DNA from: Cryptomeria japonica
Taxonomy: Eukaryota > Streptophyta > Pinopsida > Cupressales > Cupressaceae
Direction: 5' to 3'
Length of the DNA stretch: 64,000 nt
NCBI RefSeq assembly: GCF_030272615.1
Contig: NC_081411.1
Coordinates: 154,590,971-154,654,970, forward strand
The notes beneath the pieces are model-generated. The model saw nothing but the letters and a program-made list of their open reading frames with translations. It was not told the origin of the DNA and searched no databases. Positions 11,847-25,702 of this stretch are shown here, in pieces. How positions within the stretch are numbered: the first letter of the stretch is position 1; each line of letters opens with the position of its first letter. The translations under genes and the position numbers were made by a program.

Positions 11847-12386
11847 CTATATCACTTGTTGCAAAACAACTTCAACCTCCATCAAATCCACAAATACCTT
11901 CAAGGCTTCCCAACCAATGCATGCCTCTTTTATGAAATGAGCCTTCCAGGCATCATTACGCCACCTCACAAAGGGAACAAATTTGACCTCGACTATTTGA
12001 TGAAAATTCTCAACACATTCGCATATGTCGAAGCCAGCTCCCGAGATCACCCACTCAATAATTGACTCCATTCCCAAGAGGTAATCTTCCAACACAATGG
12101 CATTCATCACATTCTTGACTGGTTCCATAATGCTCTCCAATTACAACCCCCATGCCAAGATAAGAGAATACACATCCATATTGGTTTTGTATCGAAAAGC
12201 CACCACTCCAATAGATTCTCCCAGAATTCGTTGAACACACTTCACCAATCTTTCATCTTTGAAGAGAAACATTCCAAACAAACGCTTCTCCGAAATTGGT
12301 CTGGGGAAAGGACAAAGCTGTTTCCTAGTCTTCAATGTGAAGTTTGCCTCCATTACCCTGTTTCTGTAATGGAGCCACTTCACCAA
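11847..12386 (-). pseudogene. Unrecognised LINE-associated ORF, copy 2 (one stop)
   Basis: Frame open from 12,386 to a TAA near 12,143, then in the same frame to 11,847. The inner start MEANFTLKT matches the start of the copy at 4,431. Further shared blocks are YSLILAWGL, YLLGMESIIEWVISGAGF and GWEALKVFVDLMEVEVV. Length from MEANF is about 168 residues. The segment RWRNDAWKAHFIKEACIGWE is well preserved and aligns to the frameshifted end of copy 1. There is no signal peptide and no domain that I recognise. It lies between RNase H and the LINE tail. Confidence 0.6.
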
Positions 12387-12410
12387 GCTCCACTTATTCT
12401 TAACTTCACA

Positions 12411-15250
12411 TTACTGTTACAAGTGCGGTTGTCGTTGCACCAAAAGATCAACCTGTTAATGCCTGCACAACACAAGGAGACCAAGGGAAAACACATTGCA
12501 ACAATCTCCTGCAACACAAGTGAGGGGTTTGAACCTGTGACCAAGCTTTGATACCACTTGTTACAAGTGCGGTTGCCATTGCACCAAAATGTAAGGACCT
12601 GCTTGTCCTAACCCTAGTTAAACCAAACTTAAACTCACTGTTTTAATTAATTATTAAATTAACCATTATTACACATGCAAAAGCAATAATTATTAACATG
12701 CAAGTAATAGATAAGTAACTGAACAACCATGCAACTCATAAATAACATGTAGGAATTAAATGTGCATGCGAACAATAACAATCTAAAATTACGTATGAGG
12801 TCCAATAGAATGCAAACCATAATTAGTTACGATGTCGAGTTACTTGTGCGCATGAGTAGCGTAAATCATATGCATGAAATTATTATGAATTGAATTAACA
12901 TGCAAAAACTCATAATTAAATAATCTACCAGATAATTAAATATGCATGCATGCATAAATGAAAACTAATCTAAGAAAGTAAATCATGCATGATAGTGGGT
13001 TAGTATGTTAGTAGCCCTTTTTCTTCTTTTTTTATTTGTCAGTTACATTGCATGGCGACTTCTTGTCGCTTTACATCATGTGACCTTTATAGGTCCTTTT
13101 TCATAACCTCTACATGTGACCATTCTGGTCTTTACAATGAAATAAAATATACATCTTTAATTATTACATAAAATTTTATCTGGAATCTCTGACTTTCTTT
13201 GTCTTCGGATGTGTCGCCTTTGTTTGACCTGGATAACCTCCTCTCGCAAACCGGATGATGGACATATGACCTAGGTGTTTTATCCACCCAACCAAATGAA
13301 GCATAAGCTTCTCGGTGCTCTTGATAAGCTCTCGTCCCTCACGACGGAGTATCCTAGCAAGCCGGTACCAACTGGTAGTAAAGGAATCCTGTGCAATCAT
13401 GTAGAACTAACAACCCATCCTGGTTGAACTAATTACATGTGTTATGGCAGGGAGAAAAATAAATAAATAAATATGATGGCCATCATTACCCTATTGGGGA
13501 GGTGAAGAAAATCACCCTTCCCTGGTTAGCCCATAAACAAGCACTCTCATTCCATAATCATCCCTCATAGACAAAAAAATAATTAACCCTCCACGGATTA
13601 ATGTCAGAATAATATTATTATATGTTTTCTTTATAGATTTTTATAAATTTTCCCTTTATAATATAATTTCCTCAAATCAAAATTAAACTTTAATATTTTC
13701 AATAATTCTAAATTAAGAATCTCTATTTAAGTTAGAATTTACCACTATCAAGACTTTCCAAATATATTCATAATGTTTCAGAATTTTCTTAAAAACCCAG
13801 ATCCCACTTTCTCTGAAATTTTCACAGTAACTAAAACTATTAGAAACACAAAAACCCAGTAAATTTACTAAAAACCCAGTTTCTACTTTTTATGATAAAT
13901 CAAGAAGAAGGTGTTGACAACACAACTGACACATCAAACAAACTAGCATTAAACCCACAATACCCAATTTTAAAAGAAAAAGATCAAATAAAGACTCAAT
14001 AAAATATGTAAAATAAATAAACCTGGCTGTAAGAAAGAAGAATCGCAGGCGTTTCCCAAATTTTAAACAATCTCTTCAATCTACCTTGTCGACTTCACAG
14101 CAATCACACGAATCAAGAAGCTCAAAAAGAATTGGAATGATCAAATAACAGGTTTATTCCTATATTTATAAACATTGAATTCTCTAAAAATAAAATTTAA
14201 TTGTTTGCATGATTAAATTCTTAAAATAAAACTAATTATTAAAATTAGAACTCACAAAATAGTTAATTGATTTTATTAAATTACAATTTGTTAAAGATTT
14301 AGTTTTTAAGAAAATAATTAATTATTAGGCTCTCACATATCGTCTATATTTTTAGTACATAAGTTTACTCCAACATTGTATTTTTGCATGCCTTGATCAT
14401 TTATTTAAATTTATTAATTAATATTTTAATTAATTTCTTGAATTAATCTCATTATTTATTTTAATTAGTCCTCTAATTTTAGTATTTATAAGATATTATA
14501 TCTTAAATATCTTTTATATTTTATAATTTAATTATCAAATAATTTTATTTTTAATTACTCAACTAATTAATTTATTTACTCTCTTTTAAATAATTATTTT
14601 ATAATTATTTCTAGCTTGATTGTAATATTAAATACTTGTATATTTAATAATTTATCCTTATTATTATTTTTATTTTATCAATATATTTTAGACTCCCTAA
14701 TTTAATTTACTAATTACTTATCTAATTGGGTACTTTGCACAAGGTTCCAATACTTAGGTTGCTACTAGCGAGCTAGAAAAACCCCTCCTCGATCATATGT
14801 CCGCCTTCGACGGTTACCCTGCAACTTATACTAGACAAAAATTCGTCAGATCCCATTACATAAAAATCTAGCAAAATATTAACATCATAACATTATTATT
14901 TATCATCATTAAATAACAACATCATATCAATAAAACATCATTATTAAGTATTATTAATCATAATAGTAAAGTATCATTAAAACATTATCATCATAAAATA
15001 ACTAACCATCATCATTGTCACTAAACCACACAATATCATCTATCATTATTAAAAGTTAATCAAAAGGTATTTGACATAATAAATAAATTTAACTAAGGTC
15101 TAATTCAAGTCGTGACACAAAAGATCGACCTGTTAATGCTTGATACAACCACTAGACATAGAATCCATAGGAGGCAGTTAAGCCATGTCACAAACCCGAG
15201 TGCTGCGCTGCACAACACAAGGAGACCAAGGTCACACACCTTGCAACAAC
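12411..15250 (-). mobile_element. LTR-related sequence nested in LINE copy 2 (structure unclear)
   Basis: TGTTACAAGTGCGGTTG occurs at about 12,414 and 12,551. Left of the second copy, in minus sense, is TGGTATCAAAGCTTGG, close to a tRNA-iMet primer-binding site, so 12,551 rightward looks like a 5' LTR read on the minus strand. CAAAAGATCRACCTGTTAATG and ACACAAGGAGACCAAGG occur both at about 12,440-12,485 and at about 15,117-15,230, so part of the leader is duplicated on each side. Between them is AT-rich sequence with no convincing coding potential. The 74-codon frame at 13,176-13,400 is not recognised. Confidence 0.4.
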
Positions 15251-15609
15251 TACAAGGGAAAATATTGGACAAATACACTGGAAACCATAAAAATCAAAAG
15301 CCTAATAAAATCTCCACTAAATCATCATAAACACAGATTATTGTCATTATTCTTCGTTGCCCTTCCAGCAAGAATACAGAGTTCACGTGCAACCCAAGGG
15401 GGGAAACTGTAGGTGCATTTAATCTCGTATCATCCACAGAATATAAAAATCCACATCCAACGATACCCAACCAAAAGGATCTTGAATTTAAATCACACTC
15501 ATGCTCACTTAATCTCCAAGCAACATCAATAAATTCAAACCAAGTACCTCCATCACCTCCACATGACACTAAAGGTAGTGATGATGCCATCCAACTAGGC
15601 TAGCCATTG

Positions 15610-16110
15610 TACTTCCTTGTTGACATTATTCCACCCAATGAGTTACAAAATGGTCCAATTCGCATGCCACATTGGACAAAAAGTCTAGCACCCCATTCCA
15701 TACCCTTCCAATATGCAAAATGCAAAATCCTTGAAATGCAAGCAACTTTGAGAAAATAACTGAGACGTACTTATTAATGTGCCAATTTGGAGAAGAGCCC
15801 TTCTAAATTGCATCAACTACAATTTTTAGAATCACCTTCTAAATGCACCTATGGAATTTTTAAATTATTCGCCAATTCAACCACCAACAATTTTGCTTGT
15901 GCTTTCGCCTCATTATTGGTTCCATCTTGTAGCCTTTGAGCTCCCTTAATTAAAACCTTGCCTACTGCATCGCAAGCTACACATCTGACACTTGAAATAC
16001 CTGAATTGCCTCTCGAAGCCCCATCAAAATTCACCTTAACCCACCCTTGCTCCGACTTAACCCAAACACTATCAGACTCCCTGCCATCACTAAGATCAGC
16101 CTTAGAAAGC
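15610..16110 (-). pseudogene. LINE RNase H domain, decayed
   Basis: The minus strand reads KVNFDGASRGNSG, then TNNEAKAQAKLLVVELA and, in a shifted frame, IVVDAI and VLDFLSNVACELDHFVTHW. These match the catalytic NFDGASRGNPG block and the C-terminal ADFLSNxAC block of the plant RNase H family found at the end of LINE ORF2 proteins. Frameshifts and stops break it. No reverse transcriptase lies upstream before the right target-site duplication, so the insertion was truncated within this domain. Confidence 0.7.
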
Positions 16111-16129
16111 CCAATTTTGATACTATATT

Positions 16130-18590
16130 GAATTTTATAATTATGAAAAGATATTTTTGATAAAATCTTAATTTTTTTATAAAATTTCTAGATTCTTTTA
16201 TACAAATTGAAAGGAGACAAAAAACTTACTAAAAATAATGAATGGTCATGATATCTTGAATCATCTTGCACACTCCTAGATCTAGATCAATTGTAACCGT
16301 TGAACTCAAAAGTTTAGTATAAAGGTATAATTATGCCATAGGGAATGCCTTTAATGTAATAAAAAATAAAATTTTCAATTTACTAAAGTCATATTGATAG
16401 CTAAGATTAATATATTAACATAGCATTTCTACGATTTTTAGCTAAGATTAATATATTAACATAGCATTTCTACGATTTTTAGTTTAATAGAAGTCTTGGC
16501 TTTTAAAAGTCTCCACAAAGATATGGAAATATGAAAAATTTATACACATTCATTTTCATGAGAATGTATTCGCTCAATATATGGAAAGGTTTGGCTAATA
16601 TCATTTTGCCTCTTATAGGCTAGGCTGGTTTCTCGGAACAACCCATAATCTTGTAATTCTAAAATTTTAAGTTAACCTATGAACAAGATTTAAAAATATA
16701 TATTTTAAAAATATGTATTATATTTAAAATGTTCTTTAATTTATAATCAAAATAAACTAAATTTCAATAATATTTTTTTGGCAAAAAAGATAAATATCCA
16801 TATTAATTTAATCTTTTATTTAATTTAAACATAATAATTTATTAAATTTAATATGAAAGTAAACAAATAGAAGAAGGATAAATATTATGGACTTTTCTAA
16901 CAATTTATTAAAAAAAAAATTAATATTTAAAATTTTTTTTAATAGTATTAATATTTTTTTATCTATAGCTATTTATTATTTAATTACATAAAAATAAATA
17001 ATTATTTTTAATTGGTATTTCTTATTTGATTTAAACATAATAATTTATCAAATTTAATATGATATTAAACAATCTTTCTAAACAGCCCACAACATTGACT
17101 CATTAAAACATTTAATTTCTCCTTCATCCCAACCTATCTATACTTCCTTTTTGATTAGTATCTTCATACTACTATTATCTTGGTATCATATCTCTGCAAC
17201 AGACTTATGAGGAATTAAATTATTAATAGTCAAATATGACACACACACACACATATATATATAAACAAATTTAAGTCACTTTGTTATTTCATTTGCTGAA
17301 ATGTTAATTAGTATACGGCATTTGGACAACAAAGATCATAAAGTCTTCATCTATACACTATAGTGTACAACTTCGCACAATTTAAATATAGTTGTTAATG
17401 TGCTATTCACCAAATATAACTTCCACATAGCACAATTTAAATATAGTTGTTAATGTGCTATTCACCAAATATTTAATAATTATAACCACATTAATGTTGC
17501 AATAAGAGAAGCCCTCATGTCACACAACAATGATCTAAAGTGGCCCAAACTTTGCATGTAGTATGATAGAGTTTATAATAGACATAAAAAATATAACTCA
17601 TGCATCTAATAGTAAAACTATTGGATGCTTGCACCATATAAACACTATTGGATGCTTGCACCATATAAACAATATAGGACTTCCACAATATAGGACTTCC
17701 ACGATTTGTAAAATAATCACCTAATATATACCTACTCCCTAACAAAATGACATTGAACAAGCAAATATTTGATCCTCCATAGCAAGAAGGTTATCTACCA
17801 AAAAAATTGTAATTTATCATAATCCAACACTATATTAGTTATATAATTAATAAAAAAATTCAATAACTATAACAAAAATTACTATTTCAACTACAAATCA
17901 AAAGGCAAGTACTGGCCACTATATGGCACTTTGTTATATATATTTTTTATGAAAAACGTATCACCATACATAAATGTTTGACATCTCTGCACTGCATTTA
18001 TGTAACAATAATATGACATTTAAATAAATATCATATGACCCAAAAACGAAATGTGAAAATGCCAATCCTTACTATCTTCACTTTCTTACGACTCACAATA
18101 CATAAATGTTTGACATCTCTGTCTTTATATAACAATAATATGACATTTAAATAAAAGTCATATGAAAAAAAAATGAATGCCAATCCTTATTATCCTCATT
18201 TTCTTAAATGAATTTTCTACATTCCTATTTCTGTAAAAACATAAAAAATGGAAAAAACAATGTTTTGCAAATCTGAAAGTTTTTTTACAATGCCATTTTA
18301 TGTGAAAATTACCCACTGATATTCATAACCTTCATCTTAATACATAGATTGATAGTCATCTAATTACATGGGATTGTGTGCCATCCAAAATCACATAAAC
18401 AGTCACATCTATACATTCAACCATTAAATTGAATGAATTATTAAGGTGTAAAACAGGAGCAATATACATCAACATCCTTAGCCTGGACCAGCTAAAGTCT
18501 CCACAGTAATATTCAAATAGACCCGGACCTGAAAATATGTACATAGCCTGGTATTTTCTTATTGTAATCACTTTATTTAGACGACTGTTC
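16130..18590. other. AT-rich intergenic DNA with short tandem duplications
   Basis: No gene seen. Contents: a 41-bp unit twice (16,400-16,481); a 55-bp unit twice (17,375-17,484); 27-bp and 16-bp units twice each (about 17,617-17,702); and a unit of about 130 bp twice (about 17,968-18,205, marked by CATAAATGTTTGACATCTCTG). The units are exact or nearly so. Confidence 0.75.
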
Positions 18591-18602
18591 TACACTTTTA
18601 TT
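18572..18602 (-). terminator. Polyadenylation signals of the carboxypeptidase gene
   Basis: On the minus strand AATAAA occurs at about 18,602-18,597, some 40 bp past the stop codon, and again near 18,577. Either could direct cleavage. Confidence 0.55.
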
Positions 18603-18643
18603 GAGAAAAACCCAAAAAAAATTATTCTAAAGGCCTGTCATTG

Positions 18644-21430
<2,787 letters not shown>

Positions 21431-21478
21431 TGTTTATCTGCCCTAAAAATCTGCCCTATTCCCACTTCTTACCACAAC

Positions 21479-21489
21479 ATTTATATAGC
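21479..21489 (-). promoter_or_regulatory. TATA box of the SCPL gene
   Basis: On the minus strand CTATATAAATG lies about 50 bp upstream of the ATG, leaving a short 5' leader of roughly 20 bp if initiation is about 30 bp downstream. It is the only good TATA box near the start. Confidence 0.6.
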
Positions 21490-21511
21490 AGTAAGGATTT
21501 GTAGATCATGA

Positions 21512-22335
21512 TCCATTGCGAGAGTATGGGGAGGACTTCCCTACTTTAAGGGGGAAAAGCATTAAATATGAGTAGAATAATCTTAAATATAACTGTCTAG
21601 TTTTAAATTTTTGAGCATATATTATTTAATTTTTGTGGATTTCTCATATAGATATCTTAAATATGATCACCTGATTTTAAATGTTTAGCATCTATAATTT
21701 ATTTTTCATGGTTTTGTCATAGTAATTTAAACAATTGTTTTGGTTTTGAAGAGTTTCTTATTTTATTACTATTATATTTTATTATTATTATTTTAGAAGT
21801 TTCTTTTTAAGCTTGAAGAAGTCTGGGAAAATCAGATTAAAATCCTAAAATCCTTGAGCGAGTCAGACGCTTTTAGTTCAGAAACTTCTGTTTTGATTGA
21901 CAGCTCATTTAGTTCTTTACAGAAATATTTCATAATTTGTTCATCTCAAATTAGCAGAAAATGAATTTGGCCGAGAATAAGGGTAGGCCCGTACGACTAG
22001 GTTGAAGCATATCCAATGAGCATAGTGGTGAAGATTTTTATCACGTTGCTCATAAATTAATTAATGCAGACCAATCTGTTCCTAATCTAGGTTGTCTTTG
22101 ACTAGATTTTTATTTGTTGAGTAAACGAGTTTTAAGGGATGAAGATCTTAAGTATCATTATGGAAAAGAGTTTTATGACCATTTCTGATAATTCAAAAGA
22201 GTCCATGACAATGGAAATTCTCCAAAATCATTGAATTTTCTCACACAAATTCATTTTTAGAACATTCTTATCTAAAAAAAACTTGTGATTAATAATTTTA
22301 GTTCTAGATTAGTTAAAAAACTTGCATCAACATCA
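21512..22335. other. Intergenic DNA upstream of the SCPL gene
   Basis: AT-rich sequence with no recognisable gene or repeat. TTAAATATGATCACCTG-like phrases recur near 21,580 and 21,660. Confidence 0.5.
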
Positions 22336-23283
22336 ATATAATTTAGCCACCAAAGCTTGATTATTGAACTTAATTTGTGGAACTATTTAGGTTGACAAAT
22401 TTGATTCCAATCAACTAGAACCCATTTATGGAAGTCTATGTTTTCTATCCAAAGAAATATCCTAGAAAGAGAGTCAAATTCTTTAAAAAAAATTTAGACC
22501 TACGAACACTAAGAATTTATATATAGGTATATCTTGTATCATAAATTATAACAACATCAAACATCTAGTAAAAGGTAACCACCAAACTGCTAATGACTAA
22601 CTCACATGCATAATCTATCCAAAAGCCTCTTTCATTTCCCTGTACTAGGTCTACCAATAGATAAGGGTTCCTCGAATGATAAAAAAGAAGAGATCCTATC
22701 TTGAATTGAAATATTTGCATAATTCTTTGATGAATAAATACAAGAGTATTGATTATAAAATGGACTTATATTCATTAATTCATTGTTGCAAAGCATCTAA
22801 ATATAATTTAGCCACCAAAGCTTGACTATTGAGCTTAATTTGTTGAAGGCCAAGATCACCATACTATTTAGGTTGACAAATTTGATACCATTCAACTAGA
22901 ATCCATTTATGAAAGTCTAAGTTTTCTACCCAAAGAAATTTCCTAGAAAGAGAGTCAAATTTCCTAAATATTTTTGGAGCTAAGAGAACTAAGAACTTAT
23001 ATATAGGAAGATCCTATAACAAATATATTAACAATGTCAACATCTAGTAAAAGATAACCACTAGACTGCCCAATGACTAACTCACATACATAATCGATCC
23101 AAAATCCTCTTTCATTTCTCTCTACTAAGTCTTACAATAGATAAGAGAATCCACAAATAATTTAAAAGAAGAGATCCTATTTTGAATTGAAATTTTTTCA
23201 TGATTCCTTATTGAATAAGTACAAGAATATTGATAAAAAATGTTGGACTTATCTTCACTAACTCACTATCCTAAAGTATCTAA
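22336..23283. repeat. Tandem duplication of about 465-480 bp in LINE sequence
   Basis: TTTAGCCACCAAAGCTTGA starts units near 22,341 and 22,807. Both contain CTAGAAAGAGAGTCAAAT, the CATCTAGTAAAAG phrase and GAAGAGATCCTAT in the same order. Confidence 0.85.
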
Positions 23284-24420
23284 ATAAATGTTATAATCTA
23301 TCCTAGAATAATTGTCTCACATACTATAGCAATGGCCATCAAAACGGTATCATCAATAAACTAAAGGTGCAATTTTGAATCTAGTGTTTTAGTCTATGAA
23401 GAACATTAGATACAACACATTATTATTTGGTGTTTTAGCGATCTACCTAAATATTTTGCCATCAAGATGTAATGACAAGGAAAAATAGGATCTCCCTACC
23501 AAAGTCCTCTTGATGCAAAAAAAGAGAGGAGAACAAATACCATTAATGAGAATAGAAAACGAAGCAAAAGCCACACAACTCATGATCCAATCAATCCACT
23601 ATCAACCAAATCCAAAAGCAAACATAATATGTATAGGAAAACCATTTAATCCTATCATAAGCCTTAGACATAACACATAACCTTATTCTTGAATATTGAC
23701 ATAGAATGAATAACCTCTACAACAATAACAATGCTATCAAAGATCTAATTCCCTTTCACAAAATCACCCTCCTCAATAGAAATAATAGAAGACAAAATCT
23801 TCCTTAATTGATCTATAATATATATAAACTTTATTTTGTAACATTGCAAAGGTCAATATCGTAAAACATGCCAAAAAAAAGTTGGCTTCCCTATTTTTGT
23901 AATCCATGCCAAAAAATAGAATCAATTGTTGTAAGCATCTTCTTATGGGCCTGAGATTCCCTAATAACCTCCAAAATATCAAAATATCGAATATTTCAAA
24001 GGTGGAATATAATCCAAAATGATTTTTGCCTTATCCACATCACTAGCACCATTTCTTCAAATAGTTAAAAAAATTGTATGACACCTTCCCTAGATATATC
24101 CTAAAAAAAGAAGTATGAGCACTTTGAATAGAGTTAATAGAAAAAATAACATTGCATTTCTCCTTTCTTTTCAAAGAATGAAAAAAATGTAATATTCTTA
24201 TCTCCCTTGGGATTGGGGCTAGTCAATATAAGATTTTGTTTCTATAGAATCTCTTCATGATGTTTCCATTTGAATTGTGTTATTTTAGTATAAAGACTCC
24301 TCAATTAAACTCTTTGAAGTCATACCAAAGTTCTTATATGAAAATTAATACCATCCAACATTTCCTAAACTTGGGCCTTTTTTTAATATGTTTCTAAAAT
24401 AATATTTTTTTCATTATTTA
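22336..24420 (-). pseudogene. L1-type LINE reverse transcriptase, heavily decayed
   Basis: Read on the minus strand, broken frames give SKAYDRI (RT motif, usual form KAYDRV), ASRGLW then a stop then GDPIFP (usual RGLRQGDPLSP), ILMAKYLGR and FIDDTVLMA, the FADD-type catalytic box. The order and spacing fit the RT domain of plant L1 LINE ORF2. Stops and frameshifts are frequent and no functional product is possible. The part downstream of the RT core is tandemly duplicated (next entry). No RNase H, 3' tail or target-site duplication was found. Confidence 0.65.
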
Positions 24421-24616
24421 ATTTTAAACTTGATATACTAAAGTCCTTTAAAAAAGAATAAAATTTGATAGGTTAATGATCAGATCCTTTCTACTATAAG
24501 ATATAAAAAATAGAGATTTATTTGTCACCAATTGAACATTGAGAGACGAAAAAGTGGCCCAGACACTTAAATTGTAGTAGTTCCACATCTTTTATTATTC
24601 CAATTAATATGTTTTT

Positions 24617-25702
24617 TGTTCTCATGTTTGAAATCATCAAATCTAAGCTAATTAGACTGAAAGGATGAATCACAAAATCCTTAACTAATTAAACTGATTC
24701 TAAACACAATACAATGAAATAAATGATATAAATAGAAAGGTTAAACTAAATTAAAACTCCATATTCTCCACTTGTCTTCCATTGTTCTTCTCCATTATTG
24801 TTGGTGTAGGTGGCTCTCAGGTATTGCACTGATTTCCTGCATAAGATGGACAATAACTTTGAAGACTGTGATTCTAGATTCTGTGATTCTAGCTTGAATT
24901 GAGAAAAGAGGTTGAATTTATAGATTTTCAACACAAAGGAGGTGAGAATTTGAACTCAAGTGTTGATTGATAGACAACTGAAATTGATTGATTTGTTAAC
25001 TGAATAGACTAGCTAGTTGACTAAGTTGACATGAATTAGATAACTGAATTGATTGGAGAGATAAGTGGATTAATTGATCAGTCAAAAAAGGTGATTGAGT
25101 TAAAAAGGGTGATTGATGAGTTAACTGAGTTAACTAATTAGATAACTGATTTGATCAATCAGTTCTTATTTTAGCATGTGTTGTAGGATTTTGAAATTGA
25201 ATTTGATTTTCATTTTCAATTTGGATTTGAATTTGGACTTTCGAATGCTGAAATGCACATGAAATTAACTGAAATTCAGATTTGATGAAATATGAATTTG
25301 GAAGAAATGAAATTAATTGGAATTAAGTGAAATTCGAATTTGGGGAAAATGACATGAAATTAGATGGAATTAATTGGAATGAGAATTTGAGGATTGGAAG
25401 AATTTAATTAATTAATTAATTAATATAAATGAAATTATTTAATCATAGAAAATTGAATAAATTAAATAATAAAGATTATTTAACTAAGGAAAATGTCGCA
25501 ATTATTCAAATAATTGATATTTAATTAATATTTTAAAAATGGTTAATTGATTAAAAAATTCAAGAATAGAAATTGAATAATTAGTGATGTTGGATGTGAT
25601 GATTAGAAGAAATTGTTAATTTAATCAAATAATTAAAAAATTACTTAATTAAATAGACGAATAATTAGTGTAGAATCAATGAGACATTTTTAGGTGTCTA
25701 CA
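24617..25702 (-). mobile_element. 3' LTR of the giant element
   Basis: Direct copy of 43,645-44,708, with scattered substitutions and small indels. It ends GGTGTCTACA at the right. The left end is TGTTCTCATG or, with the alternative boundary, TGTTTGAAAT at 24,625. A TATA-like TCTATAAATT lies on the minus strand at about 24,915-24,924. Confidence 0.75.

Larger units (their letters stand above)
11460..16129 (-). mobile_element. LINE copy 2, 5'-truncated, with 17-bp target-site duplication
   Basis: The perfect 17-bp word AATTTTGATACTATATT lies at 11,460-11,476 and again at 16,113-16,129. The flanks outside the two copies belong to one AT-rich tandem array, so the insertion split that array. The element reads on the minus strand: RNase H remnant at the right, an unrecognised ORF at 12,386-11,847, then an A/T-rich 3' tail (TAAATAAAA) abutting the left duplication. 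LTR-related sequence at about 12.4-15.2 kb sits inside it. Long variable TSDs, 5' truncation and an A-rich tail are typical of target-primed L1-type LINEs. Confidence 0.8.
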
